Source of the DNA: Methylococcus capsulatus str. Texas = ATCC 19069 | Lineage (GTDB): Bacteria > Pseudomonadota > Gammaproteobacteria > Methylococcales > Methylococcaceae | Assembly: GCF_000424685.1 (NCBI RefSeq) | Contig: NZ_AUKJ01000016.1 | Coordinates: 62,001 to 126,000, forward strand | Reading direction: 5' to 3' | DNA: 64,000 bases | Shown: positions 1 to 7,853 of the stretch, piece by piece | How positions within the stretch are numbered: position 1 is the stretch's first letter | Layout: the number at the start of each line of letters is the position of its first letter | Position numbers and translations under genes: made by a program | Notes under the pieces: model-generated | Databases searched by the model: none | Seen by the model: only the letters and a program-made list of their open reading frames with translations | What the model was told of the DNA's origin: nothing

Positions 1-1
1 C

Positions 2-370
2 TTCGCCATCGCCCTGAGCAACCGCGAGAGCCTCCGCGTCAGCAACTACACGCTGGTCCAGGCCAAGGCTCCCCGGGAACTGGACGGCTGGCCCGATCCG
101 CATGGCGTCTTCATCGGCGGCTCCGGCGGCGAACTGCGCGAGCTGATCCAGATCTGCCTGCGACGGCTGCGCACCGGCGGCTGGCTGGTGATGAACTTCG
201 CCACCCTGGAAAACCTGGCGGCGGCGGCGGATGCCCTGAAGGCGTCCGGGGCAAGCTGGGATGTCACCCAGTTGCAGGCGGCGCGCAGCCGTCCCATCCT
301 GGACATGCACCGCCTGCAGGCGGAAAACCCGGTCTGGATCGTTTGCGCCCAGCGAGAGAACAATGAGTGA
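2..370 (+). CDS. cbiT: precorrin-6B/cobalt-precorrin-6B C15-methyltransferase (decarboxylating), C-terminal part
   Basis: The gene enters from outside the window, so only its last 122 residues are seen. They show the late part of a Rossmann SAM methyltransferase: a FIGGSGG turn near residue 38, an acidic helix, the strand WLVMNFATLEN, and an NPVWI strand near the C-terminus, as in CbiT and the C-terminal half of CobL. The enzyme methylates C15 and decarboxylates C12 of the corrin precursor. The stop overlaps the GTG of cobI by three bases, which indicates translational coupling. Whether this is free CbiT or the end of a CbiE-CbiT (CobL-type) fusion cannot be decided here. Confidence 0.85.
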   Translation, partial: FAIALSNRESLRVSNYTLVQAKAPRELDGWPDPHGVFIGGSGGELRELIQICLRRLRTGGWLVMNFATLENLAAAADALKASGASWDVTQLQAARSRPILDMHRLQAENPVWIVCAQRENNE

Positions 371-1284
371 AATCAACAAGAGCGCGTGTGGGAAGCGTCA
401 CGAGCAGTCCGAGTGCAAGGCGCCCGGAGCGCAGGAACCGGAGTGTACAAATGGTACATGAGGATTCCGAGCACCGCGCAACGCAGCAATCGGATTGCGC
501 AGTAGCTTCTCACACACGCTCGCAGGGACGCCTCTTCGGCGTATCGTTGGGCCCCGGCGATCCCGGCCTGATCACCCGCCGCGCCTTCGAACTGCTGCAA
601 CGGACCGACGCCTACTGGAGCTATCCGGTCCGCAAAAAGGGCGCCGACAGCTTCGCGCTGCAAATCGCCCTGGAAGCGGGGCTGGGGTTGCCGGCGGAGC
701 ACACGCCGCTGGTCTTCCCCATGACCCATGATGCGGAGATCCTGGCGGGCTATTGGCTGCGCGCGGCCGAAACCGTGCTGGCGCGCCTGCGGGAAGGCCG
801 GGACGTGCTGTTCCTGGCCGAAGGGGACGTGTCCACCTATTCCACCTTCATCCATCTGGCCCGGACGGTCAGTGCGCTGGAACCCGGCATCGACATCCAG
901 ACCGTCGCCGGAGTGCCGTCCTTCAATGCCGCCGCCGCCCGGCTGGGCATGCCGCTGGCCGACAGCGACGAGACCGTGGCGATCGTCCCCGCCGGCTATG
1001 GCATCGAACTGATCGAGCGGCTGCTGGACGACTTCGACACCCTGGTGCTGCTGAAGGTGAAACCGCTGCTGGATGACATCCTGGACCTGCTGGAACGGCG
1101 CGGGCTGCTGCCGCACGCCGCTTTCGTCGAGAAGGCCGGCACGCCCGCCGAACGGGTCGAGCGCGACGTGGCCCGCCTGCGCGGCGAGAAGGTGAACTAC
1201 CTGTCCCTGCTGCTGGTGAAGAACCCGGAGCGGCCGCGCGGCGAGCTACGGCGCGGCTGCCGCAAGAAAAGGGAAGACGCATGA
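367..1284 (+). CDS. cobI: precorrin-2 C20-methyltransferase with an N-terminal extension encoded by a repeat
   Basis: SAM-dependent methyltransferase of the CobI/CbiL family, which adds the C20 methyl group to precorrin-2. The typical family N-terminus, RLFGVSLGPGDPGLIT, begins only near residue 54; later motifs include FLAEGDVSTYSTF and VAGVPSFNAAAARLG. The preceding 53 residues are not family-like, and most are encoded by a palindromic element at 380-521. No start codon lies between the element and the conserved core. Translation therefore begins at GTG 367, which overlaps the cbiT stop, at GTG 388, or at ATG 451 at the centre of the palindrome. GTG 367 is used here because of the coupling. 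The end overlaps cbiG by four bases. Function is confident; the start is not. Confidence 0.88.
   Translation: MKSTRARVGSVTSSPSARRPERRNRSVQMVHEDSEHRATQQSDCAVASHTRSQGRLFGVSLGPGDPGLITRRAFELLQRTDAYWSYPVRKKGADSFALQIALEAGLGLPAEHTPLVFPMTHDAEILAGYWLRAAETVLARLREGRDVLFLAEGDVSTYSTFIHLARTVSALEPGIDIQTVAGVPSFNAAAARLGMPLADSDETVAIVPAGYGIELIERLLDDFDTLVLLKVKPLLDDILDLLERRGLLPHAAFVEKAGTPAERVERDVARLRGEKVNYLSLLLVKNPERPRGELRRGCRKKREDA
380..521. repeat. MITE-like palindromic element inside the 5' end of cobI
   Basis: A 142-base imperfect palindrome. The 17-base ends (380-396 and 505-521) are inverted repeats that agree at 15 of 17 positions. The centre carries TGTAC/GTACA arms around a five-base loop near position 451, and further partial pairing (GGAA/TTCC) lies between. 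There is no internal gene of its own. It stays open in the cobI reading frame, so it supplies most of a 53-residue N-terminal extension. Such small hairpin elements are usually non-autonomous mobile repeats; the mobilising enzyme is not visible here. Confidence 0.75.
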
Positions 1285-2012
1285 CGACACCCCGCATCGC
1301 CCTGGTGGGCATCACCAAGCACGGCGTCCAAAAGCTGCTGCGGCTGGTGGAGAAGCTGCCGGAAGCCGAGGTGGTGGTCACGGAAAAGTTCGCCGATCTG
1401 CCGCCCCTGCCCAACACCGTCCGGGTCCTGGCCGGCGCATTGAGCGCCCACATCGGCGCGCTGTTCGCCGGCTACGACCAGCTGGTGTTCTTCGTGTCCC
1501 TGGGCGCGGTGGTGCGCCTGATCGCGCCTCACCTCAAGTCCAAGGACGAAGACCCCGGCGTGCTGGTGGTGGACGACGCTGCCCGGTTCGTGATCCCGGT
1601 GCTGTCCGGCCACGTGGGCGGCGCCAACGCCTATGCCGAGCACCTGGCCGCGCTGCTCGGCGCCACGGCCGTGCTGACGACGGCGTCCGACGTCGGCAAG
1701 ACCATCCCGGTGGACATTCTGGGGCGGGAACTTGGCTGGCGGGTGGAAGCGCCGAAGCTCAACATCACGAGGGTATCCGCCCACGTGGTGAACGAGGAAC
1801 CCATCGCCTTCGTGCAGGAGGCGGGCTCGCGCGACTGGTGGACGAGGTCTACGCCGCTGCCCGCCAATATCCATTGCTTCGAGCGCTTCGAGGACGTCGA
1901 TCTGGACCGCTTTCGCGCCGTGCTCTGGGTGACGCGCCGCGAGATCGCGCCCGAGCTGTGGACGAAACTGGAGGAGCGGCTGGTGGTCTACCGTCCGCCG
2001 GAAACGCCATGA
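1281..2012 (+). CDS. cbiG: cobalt-precorrin-5A hydrolase, CbiG N-terminal and central domains
   Basis: CbiG opens the delta-lactone ring of cobalt-precorrin-5A in the anaerobic (early-cobalt) route. The 243-residue product has the family motifs FFVSLGAVVRLIAPHL (about 70-85), VLVVDDAARFVIPVLSGHVGG (about 95-115) and a TTASDVGKTIPVD segment. The C-terminal CbiG_C domain is absent; it is encoded separately by the next gene, cobE, whose ATG overlaps this stop. The pair therefore represents a split CbiG. The presence of CbiG points to an anaerobic-type corrin ring contraction, although bluB downstream is oxygen-dependent. Confidence 0.9.
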   Translation: MTTPRIALVGITKHGVQKLLRLVEKLPEAEVVVTEKFADLPPLPNTVRVLAGALSAHIGALFAGYDQLVFFVSLGAVVRLIAPHLKSKDEDPGVLVVDDAARFVIPVLSGHVGGANAYAEHLAALLGATAVLTTASDVGKTIPVDILGRELGWRVEAPKLNITRVSAHVVNEEPIAFVQEAGSRDWWTRSTPLPANIHCFERFEDVDLDRFRAVLWVTRREIAPELWTKLEERLVVYRPPETP

Positions 2013-2599
2013 CGCGGTTCATCCTCGATACCGGCGAGCCATGGAACCCTCTCCTGCTGGGAGAGGGCAGGGTGAGGGCAACAGCGCTGAATGTTTCAAC
2101 CACTTCGTCGCAAGCCTTGGGCGCCGAAACCCTCACCCCAACCGGCTTCGCCCCCGTCGCCACGCTCTCCCCACGGGGAGAGGGGCTTGGTTCAGCAACA
2201 TTGCGGGTCATCCTGGGACTGGGCTGCGACCGCGGCGCGGCGCCGGAGACCCTGCAGACCGCGGTGGACGAGGCCCTGGCGCTGGCCGGGCTGAACGGCG
2301 ACGCGGTCGCGGGCCTCGCCACCATCGACAGGAAGAACGAGGAGGACGCGATCCTGCAACTGGCGGCCCGTCACGGCTGGCCCCTGCGCTTCTACACGGC
2401 GGAGGAACTGGCGCGCGTGCCGGTGCCCAACCCCTCGGAAACGGTGCGCCGCTACATGGGCACGCCGGCGGTGGCCGAGGCCGCGGCCCTGCTCGCCGCC
2501 CGGGGCGGGATCGGTGATCTGCTGCTGGAAAAACACAAATACCGGGGCGCGGACGGCAAGAACGCCACGGTATCCATCGCAAGGCTGAACGATGAATGA
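2009..2599 (+). CDS. cobE: CbiG C-terminal-domain / CobE-like protein with a repeat-derived insertion
   Basis: The conserved domain starts near residue 69 with RVILGLGCDRGAAPETLQ, followed by TIDRKNEED, LRFYTAEELARVPVPNPS and a GTPAVAEAAALLAA helix, all hallmarks of CbiG_C/CobE. Normal family members begin almost directly at the GLGCDRG strand. Here about 50 extra residues (roughly 13-62) are encoded by two inverted hairpin repeats at 2047-2185. The ATG at 2009 overlaps the cbiG stop, so coupled translation through the insertion is likely. The end overlaps cobJ by eight bases. The role with CbiG in ring opening or precursor handling is inferred from the family. Confidence 0.82.
   Translation: MTRFILDTGEPWNPLLLGEGRVRATALNVSTTSSQALGAETLTPTGFAPVATLSPRGEGLGSATLRVILGLGCDRGAAPETLQTAVDEALALAGLNGDAVAGLATIDRKNEEDAILQLAARHGWPLRFYTAEELARVPVPNPSETVRRYMGTPAVAEAAALLAARGGIGDLLLEKHKYRGADGKNATVSIARLNDE
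2047..2185. repeat. paired inverted hairpin repeats inside cobE
   Basis: Two hairpins of one family in opposite orientation. At 2047-2067, CCCTCTCC and GGGAGAGGG form arms followed by GGGTGAGGG; near 2131 CCCTCACCCC is followed by CTCTCCCC and GGGGAGAGGGG at 2165-2185. The same CCCTC(A)CCC/GGGAGAGGG theme recurs at 13209, at 17514 and, diverged, at 20860. The arrangement resembles REP/BIME pairs. It is translated in frame as part of cobE. Confidence 0.7.
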
Positions 2600-3971
2600 A
2601 GGCAAAATCCTGCTGGTGGGCTTCGGCCCCGGCGCCCCCGAGCACATGACCTACCGGGCGCGCGAGGCGATCGCCGAGGCGGACGTGGTGATCGGCTATT
2701 CCACCTACATCAAGCTGGTGCAGGAACTCCTGGACGGCAAGGAAGTGGTCCGCAAGGGCATGACCGAGGAAATCGACCGCTGCGTGGAAGCTTACGAGCA
2801 GGCCTGCCAGGGCAAGACCGTGGCCCTGATCTCGTCGGGCGACATCGGGGTCTACGGCATGGCCGGCCCCACCTTCGAGGTGCTGCTGCAAGCCGGCTGG
2901 ACTCCCGCGAGCGGCATCGAGGTGGAGGTAATCCCCGGCGCCACGGCGCTGAGCGCCTGCGCGGCGCTGGTGGGCGCACCGCTCACCCACGACTTCTGCT
3001 CCATCTCGCTGTCCGATCTGCTCACGCCCTGGCCGGTGATCGCGCGGCGGCTGGAGGCGGCGGCGCGGGGGGATTTCGTGGTGGCCCTGTACAACCCGAA
3101 AAGCGGCCGCCGCACCCGCCAGATCGTCGAGGCGCAGCGCATCCTGCTGCGCCACCGCCGGCCGGACACGCCGGTGGCCATCGTCAAGTCCGCCTACCGC
3201 CGCCGGCAGAACATCCAGATGGCCACGCTGGAGGCGATGGCCGACTGCGACATCGGCATGCTGTGCACGGTGCTGATCGGCAACGGCAGCAGCTTCGTGC
3301 GCGAAGGGCTGATGATCACGCCGCGGGGCTATGCCAACAAATACGACGGCCTCACCGGCGCCGCGAAGGACGGCGAGCGGGCCGGACGCTCCCTGAGCAT
3401 GGGCCTGACCGGCTGGCACGGCTGCGTGCGCCGCTGGCTGCGCGACGATCCGGACCGCTCCCTGCGCGAGGCGGCGCGCCATTTCGACGCGCCCCTGGGC
3501 GAAATCCTCGCCGCCGTGGGCGCGGCCCAGCCGGACGACGGGGCCGGAACCCATAGGGCGACGGCCGTGGCGCGCCGGGACCTCGACGCCCTGCTGGACA
3601 GCGCCCGCCAGTGGGGCCGGCTGCGCGCCGTGGTGCGCAGCGAGGGCGGCGCGGTGACCGAACTGCTGTGCGAGGCACAGGATTTCAGCCGCCGCGGCGA
3701 CTGGCTCAACCTGATCACCGAGAACTTCCATCTGCACGCGGATCTGTCCCGAGTCGCGGGGCTCTGGTTCTACAGCCGGGAGCATCGCCAGCATGGGGTT
3801 TATTTCCTGGACGAAGCCGGGGATGCGGTTTTCTCCTTGCTGCTGGTCAAGCCGGACGAGGATTTCGACGCCGCCGCCCTGGGCCATTTCCACCAGTCCC
3901 GCGAACGCTACGGGCAGCCCTTCATTCCTGTCACCGAAACCCCGGAACCGGAGGCCGAAACCGATGAGTGA
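2592..3971 (+). CDS. cobJ: precorrin-3B C17-methyltransferase fused to a HemS/ChuX-like domain
   Basis: Residues 1-245 are a CobJ/CbiH tetrapyrrole methylase: [17 protein letters not shown] at the N-terminus, [36 protein letters not shown] and SLSDLLTPW. It methylates C17 and drives ring contraction. Stand-alone enzymes are about 250 residues, but this protein has 459. The extra part (about 285-450) starts with a [13 protein letters not shown] helix and continues with [39 protein letters not shown] and [18 protein letters not shown], which resembles one half of haem-handling HemS/ChuX proteins. A role in holding or delivering a tetrapyrrole is inference. It overlaps cobE and the ferredoxin gene by eight bases each. 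Confidence 0.9.
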   Translation: MNEGKILLVGFGPGAPEHMTYRAREAIAEADVVIGYSTYIKLVQELLDGKEVVRKGMTEEIDRCVEAYEQACQGKTVALISSGDIGVYGMAGPTFEVLLQAGWTPASGIEVEVIPGATALSACAALVGAPLTHDFCSISLSDLLTPWPVIARRLEAAARGDFVVALYNPKSGRRTRQIVEAQRILLRHRRPDTPVAIVKSAYRRRQNIQMATLEAMADCDIGMLCTVLIGNGSSFVREGLMITPRGYANKYDGLTGAAKDGERAGRSLSMGLTGWHGCVRRWLRDDPDRSLREAARHFDAPLGEILAAVGAAQPDDGAGTHRATAVARRDLDALLDSARQWGRLRAVVRSEGGAVTELLCEAQDFSRRGDWLNLITENFHLHADLSRVAGLWFYSREHRQHGVYFLDEAGDAVFSLLLVKPDEDFDAAALGHFHQSRERYGQPFIPVTETPEPEAETDE

Positions 3972-4320
3972 CGTTCAAGACCCGATCAAGCCCAAGATGG
4001 GCGCCTACAGGCGCCACCTCCTGGTCTGCACCGGCCCGCGCTGCACCACGAACGGCGAGTCGCAGGCCCTGTTCGACAGCCTCGGCGAGAAGTTCAGGGC
4101 CGCCGGCATCGACCAGGGCGAGCTGCGCGTGAAGCGCACCCGCGTTTCCTGCTTCGCCACCTGCAAGTCCGGCCCCCTCGTCTGCATCCAGCCGGACGGC
4201 GTCTGGTACTACGACGTCACCGAGGCCAATCTCGACCGCATCATCCGCGAGCACCTGGTCGGCGGCACGCCGGTGGCCGAGCTGATCTATCACCAGGGAC
4301 CGGGCTGTGGCGCCGTCTGA
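3964..4320 (+). CDS. (2Fe-2S) thioredoxin-like ferredoxin
   Basis: A 118-residue protein of the thioredoxin-fold 2Fe-2S ferredoxin family. The cysteine pattern is [13 protein letters not shown] near residue 22 and [18 protein letters not shown] near residue 61, then [18 protein letters not shown], which is characteristic of these proteins. It sits between cobJ and the cobalamin adenosyltransferase and overlaps both (8 and 14 bases), so it is certainly co-expressed. It may supply electrons for Co(II) to Co(I) reduction before adenosylation or for another redox step of corrin synthesis; that is inferred from position only. Confidence 0.85.
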   Translation: MSDVQDPIKPKMGAYRRHLLVCTGPRCTTNGESQALFDSLGEKFRAAGIDQGELRVKRTRVSCFATCKSGPLVCIQPDGVWYYDVTEANLDRIIREHLVGGTPVAELIYHQGPGCGAV

Positions 4321-4909
4321 CGAGCGCCATCGCGCCCGCATGGCGCGCAAGCAGGAAGTCGTCGCGGCGAAGGTCGCCCGGGCCATCCGGGACAAAGGCC
4401 TCCTGCTGGTGCTGACCGGCATCGGCAAGGGCAAGAGCAGTTCGGCGTTCGGCATGATCGCGCGCGCCCTGGGCCACGGCATGAAAGTGGGCGTGGTGCA
4501 GTTCATCAAGGGCGCGTTCTCCACCGGCGAGGAGGCGTTCTTCCGCCGCTTCCCCGAGGAAGTCGATTACCGGGTCATGGGCGAAGGCTTCACCTGGGTC
4601 ACCCAGGACCGGCAGCGCGACAGGCAGGCCGCCGAGGCCGCCTGGGAAACCGCCCGCGCCATGCTGCAAAACCCGGAACTGGGGCTGGTGGTGCTGGACG
4701 AGCTGAACATCGTGCTCAAGCACGGCTATCTGCCGCTGGAGCGGGTACTGGCCGACCTGAGCCGGCGCACCGCGGGTCAGCATGTGGTCGTCACCGGCCG
4801 GGGCGCCCGGCCCGAACTGATCGAGCTGGCCGATACGGTCAGCGAAGTCACCAACGTCAAGCATGCCTTCGCCCAGGGCATCCGGGCGCAAAAGGGGATC
4901 GAGTTTTGA
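4307..4909 (+). CDS. cobO: cob(I)yrinic acid a,c-diamide adenosyltransferase
   Basis: CobO/CobA/BtuR-type corrinoid adenosyltransferase, which transfers adenosyl from ATP to Co(I). The P-loop is [12 protein letters not shown] (about residues 38-49). It is followed by [16 protein letters not shown], the Walker-B-like [10 protein letters not shown] and a [21 protein letters not shown] segment, all conserved in the family. The 200-residue length is usual. The GTG start at 4307 lies inside the ferredoxin gene; an ATG at 4340 is the alternative. The stop shares bases with the TTG of cobB. Confidence 0.95.
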   Translation: MAPSDERHRARMARKQEVVAAKVARAIRDKGLLLVLTGIGKGKSSSAFGMIARALGHGMKVGVVQFIKGAFSTGEEAFFRRFPEEVDYRVMGEGFTWVTQDRQRDRQAAEAAWETARAMLQNPELGLVVLDELNIVLKHGYLPLERVLADLSRRTAGQHVVVTGRGARPELIELADTVSEVTNVKHAFAQGIRAQKGIEF

Positions 4910-6195
4910 ATGTCGCCTGCCCCGCCCTTCTCATCGCCGGGCCCGCTTCGGGCCAGGGCAAGACCACGCTGACGGCGGCGCTGGCGCGCCATCACGTCCG
5001 GCAGGGACGGCGGGTGCGGGTGTTCAAGGTCGGCCCCGACTTTCTCGACCCGATGCTGCTGCAGGCCGCCAGCGGCCAGCCGGTCTATCAGCTCGATCTC
5101 TGGCTGGTCGGCGAGGACCAATGCCGAAGCCTTTTGTTCGAGGCCGCGCGGTCCGCCGACCTGATCCTCATCGAGGGCGTCATGGGCCTGTTCGACGGCG
5201 TGCCGTCCGCCGCCGATCTGGCGCAGACCTTCGGCGTACCGGTGCTGGCGGTGATCGACGCCTCGGGCATGGCGGAAACCTTCGGCGCGGTCGCGCACGG
5301 GCTGGCGACGCACCGGCCGGACCTGCCCTTTGCCGGCGTCGTCGCCAACCGGGTCGCTTCGCCCGGCCACGCCGATAGGCTGCGCGCCAGCGTGCCCGGC
5401 GCCATTCCGTTCCGGGGCGCGTTCTTCCGCCAGCCCGACGCCGGCTTTCCCGACCGGCATCTGGGGCTGGTGCAGGCCCTCGAACTCGGCGATCTGGACC
5501 GGCGGCTGGACACCCTGGCCGATGCCGTCGCCGGGACCGGCCTCGCCGACCTGCCGGACGGCGTCCCTTTCGCCCCCGAGCCCGCCGCCGCCCCGCCGCG
5601 CCTGCTGGAAGACGTCCGCATCGGCATCGCGCGGGACGCAGCCTTCTCTTTCCTCTATCCGGCCAACCTCGACCTGCTCAGGGCCATGGGCGCGAATCTG
5701 GACTTCTTCTCGCCGCTCCGGGACCGGTGCTTGCCGGAGGTGGACAGCGTCTACCTGCCCGGCGGCTATCCCGAACTGCATCTGGATACCCTGGCCGGCA
5801 ACGGCGGAATGAAGGAATCCTTGCGGGCGCATGTCGCCGCCGGCAAGCCGCTGCTCGCCGAATGCGGCGGCTTGCTGTACCTGCTGGAGGAACTGGCGGA
5901 CCAGAACGGGCGAACCAGCGCCATGTGCGGCATCCTGCCCGGACGGGCGAAGATGCAGACGCGGCTGGCGGGGCTGGGCCTGCAGTCGGCCGCCTTCCGG
6001 TCCGGAACGCTGCGCGCCCACACCTTCCATTATTCGCGCCTGGAAACGCCATTGTCGCCGTTTCTTATGGCGGAGCGGCGCCGGGGAGGCAGTGCCGGTG
6101 AAGCGGTCTACCGGCAGGGCCGGCTCACCGCGTCGTACCTACACTGGTATCTGCCGTCCTGTCCCGAGGCGGCGGCGGAGCTGCTGCGGCCATGA
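4906..6195 (+). CDS. cobB: cobyrinic acid a,c-diamide synthase
   Basis: CbiA/CobB amidates the a and c side chains of the corrin ring with glutamine and ATP. The N-terminal synthetase domain has LIAGPASGQGKTTLTAAL (Walker A, residues 8-25), VFKVGPDFLDPMLL and LIEGVMGLFDG. The C-terminal triad-type glutaminase domain has VYLPGGYPELHL and the nucleophile region LLAECGGLLYL (Cys near residue 321), ending with ASYLHWYLPS, where the catalytic His lies. The 429 residues are slightly short for the family. The TTG start at 4906 overlaps the cobO stop and gives the expected N-terminus; no in-frame ATG is better. Confidence 0.94.
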   Translation: MNVACPALLIAGPASGQGKTTLTAALARHHVRQGRRVRVFKVGPDFLDPMLLQAASGQPVYQLDLWLVGEDQCRSLLFEAARSADLILIEGVMGLFDGVPSAADLAQTFGVPVLAVIDASGMAETFGAVAHGLATHRPDLPFAGVVANRVASPGHADRLRASVPGAIPFRGAFFRQPDAGFPDRHLGLVQALELGDLDRRLDTLADAVAGTGLADLPDGVPFAPEPAAAPPRLLEDVRIGIARDAAFSFLYPANLDLLRAMGANLDFFSPLRDRCLPEVDSVYLPGGYPELHLDTLAGNGGMKESLRAHVAAGKPLLAECGGLLYLLEELADQNGRTSAMCGILPGRAKMQTRLAGLGLQSAAFRSGTLRAHTFHYSRLETPLSPFLMAERRRGGSAGEAVYRQGRLTASYLHWYLPSCPEAAAELLRP

Positions 6196-6857
6196 CTCCG
6201 CCCGATTTCACACCGGAAGAGATCGAGGCCGTCTACCGGGTCATCCGCGAGCGGCGCGACATGCGCCATTTCCGCCCCGATCCGGTCGATCCGGCGGTCC
6301 TGCGGCGTCTGCTGTGGGCCGCCCATCAGGCGCCCAGCGTGGGCTTCATGCAGCCCTGGCGCTTCATCCGCATCACCGACCGGGATCTGCGCGGGCGCAT
6401 CCACGACCTGGTGGAAACCGAGCGCCGGCGCACCGCCGAAGCCCTGGGCGACAGGGCGGACGAGTTCCGGAAGCTCAAGATCGAAGGCATACGCGAGTGC
6501 GGAGAGCTGCTGGCGGCGGTGCTGACCGACGGCCGTGAGCGGCACGTCTTCGGGCGCCGTACCCTCCCCGAGATGGACCTGGCCTCGCTCGCCTGTGCCA
6601 TACAAAACCTCTGGCTGGCGGCCCGTGCGGAGGGATTGGGCATGGGCTGGGTGTCGTTCTTCGATCCGGTGGATCTGGCCGGGATGCTGGAAATTCCGCC
6701 GGGCGGCAAACCGGTGGCGCTGCTTTGCCTGGGACATGTCGAGTCGTTCTACCCTCGCCCCTTGCTGGAATCGGCGGCTTGGGAACGGCGCCGTGACCTC
6801 GAGGACGTGGTCTTCGAAAACCGCTGGAACCGGCGGGCGTTCGGAGTCGAGGGGTAG
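6192..6857 (+). CDS. bluB: 5,6-dimethylbenzimidazole synthase
   Basis: BluB is the flavin-destroying nitroreductase-fold enzyme that makes the lower ligand of cobalamin from FMNH2 and oxygen. Motifs: RERRDMRHFRPDPV, AAHQAPSVGFMQPWRFI (about 42-58), AIQNLWLAARAEGLGMGWVSFFDP and the C-terminal WNRRAF. The 221-residue length is normal. The ATG overlaps the cobB stop by four bases. Its presence implies aerobic synthesis of dimethylbenzimidazole even though the ring-forming genes upstream are of the CbiG type. Confidence 0.94.
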   Translation: MTPPDFTPEEIEAVYRVIRERRDMRHFRPDPVDPAVLRRLLWAAHQAPSVGFMQPWRFIRITDRDLRGRIHDLVETERRRTAEALGDRADEFRKLKIEGIRECGELLAAVLTDGRERHVFGRRTLPEMDLASLACAIQNLWLAARAEGLGMGWVSFFDPVDLAGMLEIPPGGKPVALLCLGHVESFYPRPLLESAAWERRRDLEDVVFENRWNRRAFGVEG

Positions 6858-6866
6858 CGCTCGCCG

Positions 6867-7853
6867 CTAGGCGGCGCGCCATGCCGACAGCGTATGGTCG
6901 AGGCGCGACCAGCCGCTTTCCGTCGCCGGCAGGCCGAACCGCAGGCCGGGCGGATGCTCGAACCGACGCGGCAGAATGAGGTGGCGCCTGAGGTGCGCGT
7001 CGAGCCGGCGGGCATCATCGGTCCGCACCCATTGGAACAGCGGAGTGCCTCCGGCCGGCGTCAGGCCGTAGCGGGTCAGGAGCGCCGCCAGCCTCCGGCT
7101 GTCGCGGACGAGCTGCCGGCGGGCCTCGGCCTGCCAGGGGGAATCGGCCAGGGCCCGCTGCCCGAGCCAGCGCGCCGGTCCGGACACCGCCCACGGGCCG
7201 GCGATATCGCGCAAGGCTTCGAGCAAGGGGGGGCGGGCGGCGACGAAGCCGAGACGGGCGCCGGGACAACCGAAGAACTTGCCGAAGGATCGCAGCACGA
7301 TCAGCCCCTCGTGCCTGGTTTCAGCGGCCAGGCTTCCCTCCGGCGTGGGGTCCATGAAGGCTTCGTCCACCACCAGCCAGCCGCCTCCCTTCCGCAGCGC
7401 GGCGTGCCATCCTTTCAGACGCCCGCTGTCACGGTATTCCCCGGTCGGGTTGTTGGGATTGACCACCACCACGACGTCGAACCGTTCGATCTGTCGTTCC
7501 ACGGTTCGGAGATCCACTTCGTGGACTTCATGTCCCCATAGCCGCCATCCATGCGCGTGCTCGGCATAGGCCGGACTCAGCACGGCCACGCGGCTCTTTG
7601 CCCGAAGCCGGGGCAGGAGCTGGATCGCGGCCTGCGTGCCGGCCACCGGCAGCAGGGCCGGCGCGCCGTAACAGGCCATGGCGGCTTCGATCAGTCCGTC
7701 CTCGTCTTCCGGCAGACGGGTCCAGCAGTCCGCCGGGATTTCCGGAAATGGCCAGGGACGGGGGCTGATGCCGGTGGACAGGTCCAGCCAGTCCGCCGGG
7801 CGGGTGCCGGAGGCGCGGGCCGCTTGCCGCAAACGTCCGCCGTGTTCAAGCAA
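6867..7853 (-). CDS. cobC: threonine-phosphate decarboxylase
   Basis: PLP-dependent class I/II aminotransferase-fold enzyme (CobC in aerobic naming, CobD in Salmonella naming) that makes (R)-1-amino-2-propanol phosphate for the nucleotide loop. It shows HGGRLRQAAR at the N-terminus, DLSTGISPRPWP, VVVVNPNNPTGEY, VVDEAFMD and the Schiff-base lysine motif LRSFGKFFGCPGARLGF near residues 188-204. At 328 residues it is close to family length. It converges with bluB, with nine bases between, and overlaps cbiB by eight bases, so it is the second gene of a two-gene minus-strand unit. Confidence 0.92.
   Translation of the reverse strand: MLEHGGRLRQAARASGTRPADWLDLSTGISPRPWPFPEIPADCWTRLPEDEDGLIEAAMACYGAPALLPVAGTQAAIQLLPRLRAKSRVAVLSPAYAEHAHGWRLWGHEVHEVDLRTVERQIERFDVVVVVNPNNPTGEYRDSGRLKGWHAALRKGGGWLVVDEAFMDPTPEGSLAAETRHEGLIVLRSFGKFFGCPGARLGFVAARPPLLEALRDIAGPWAVSGPARWLGQRALADSPWQAEARRQLVRDSRRLAALLTRYGLTPAGGTPLFQWVRTDDARRLDAHLRRHLILPRRFEHPPGLRFGLPATESGWSRLDHTLSAWRAA

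Noticed and set aside
373-1116. Minus-strand frame opposite cobI
   Set aside because: Gln/His/Gly-rich translation typical of an antisense shadow; cobI motifs are on the plus strand.
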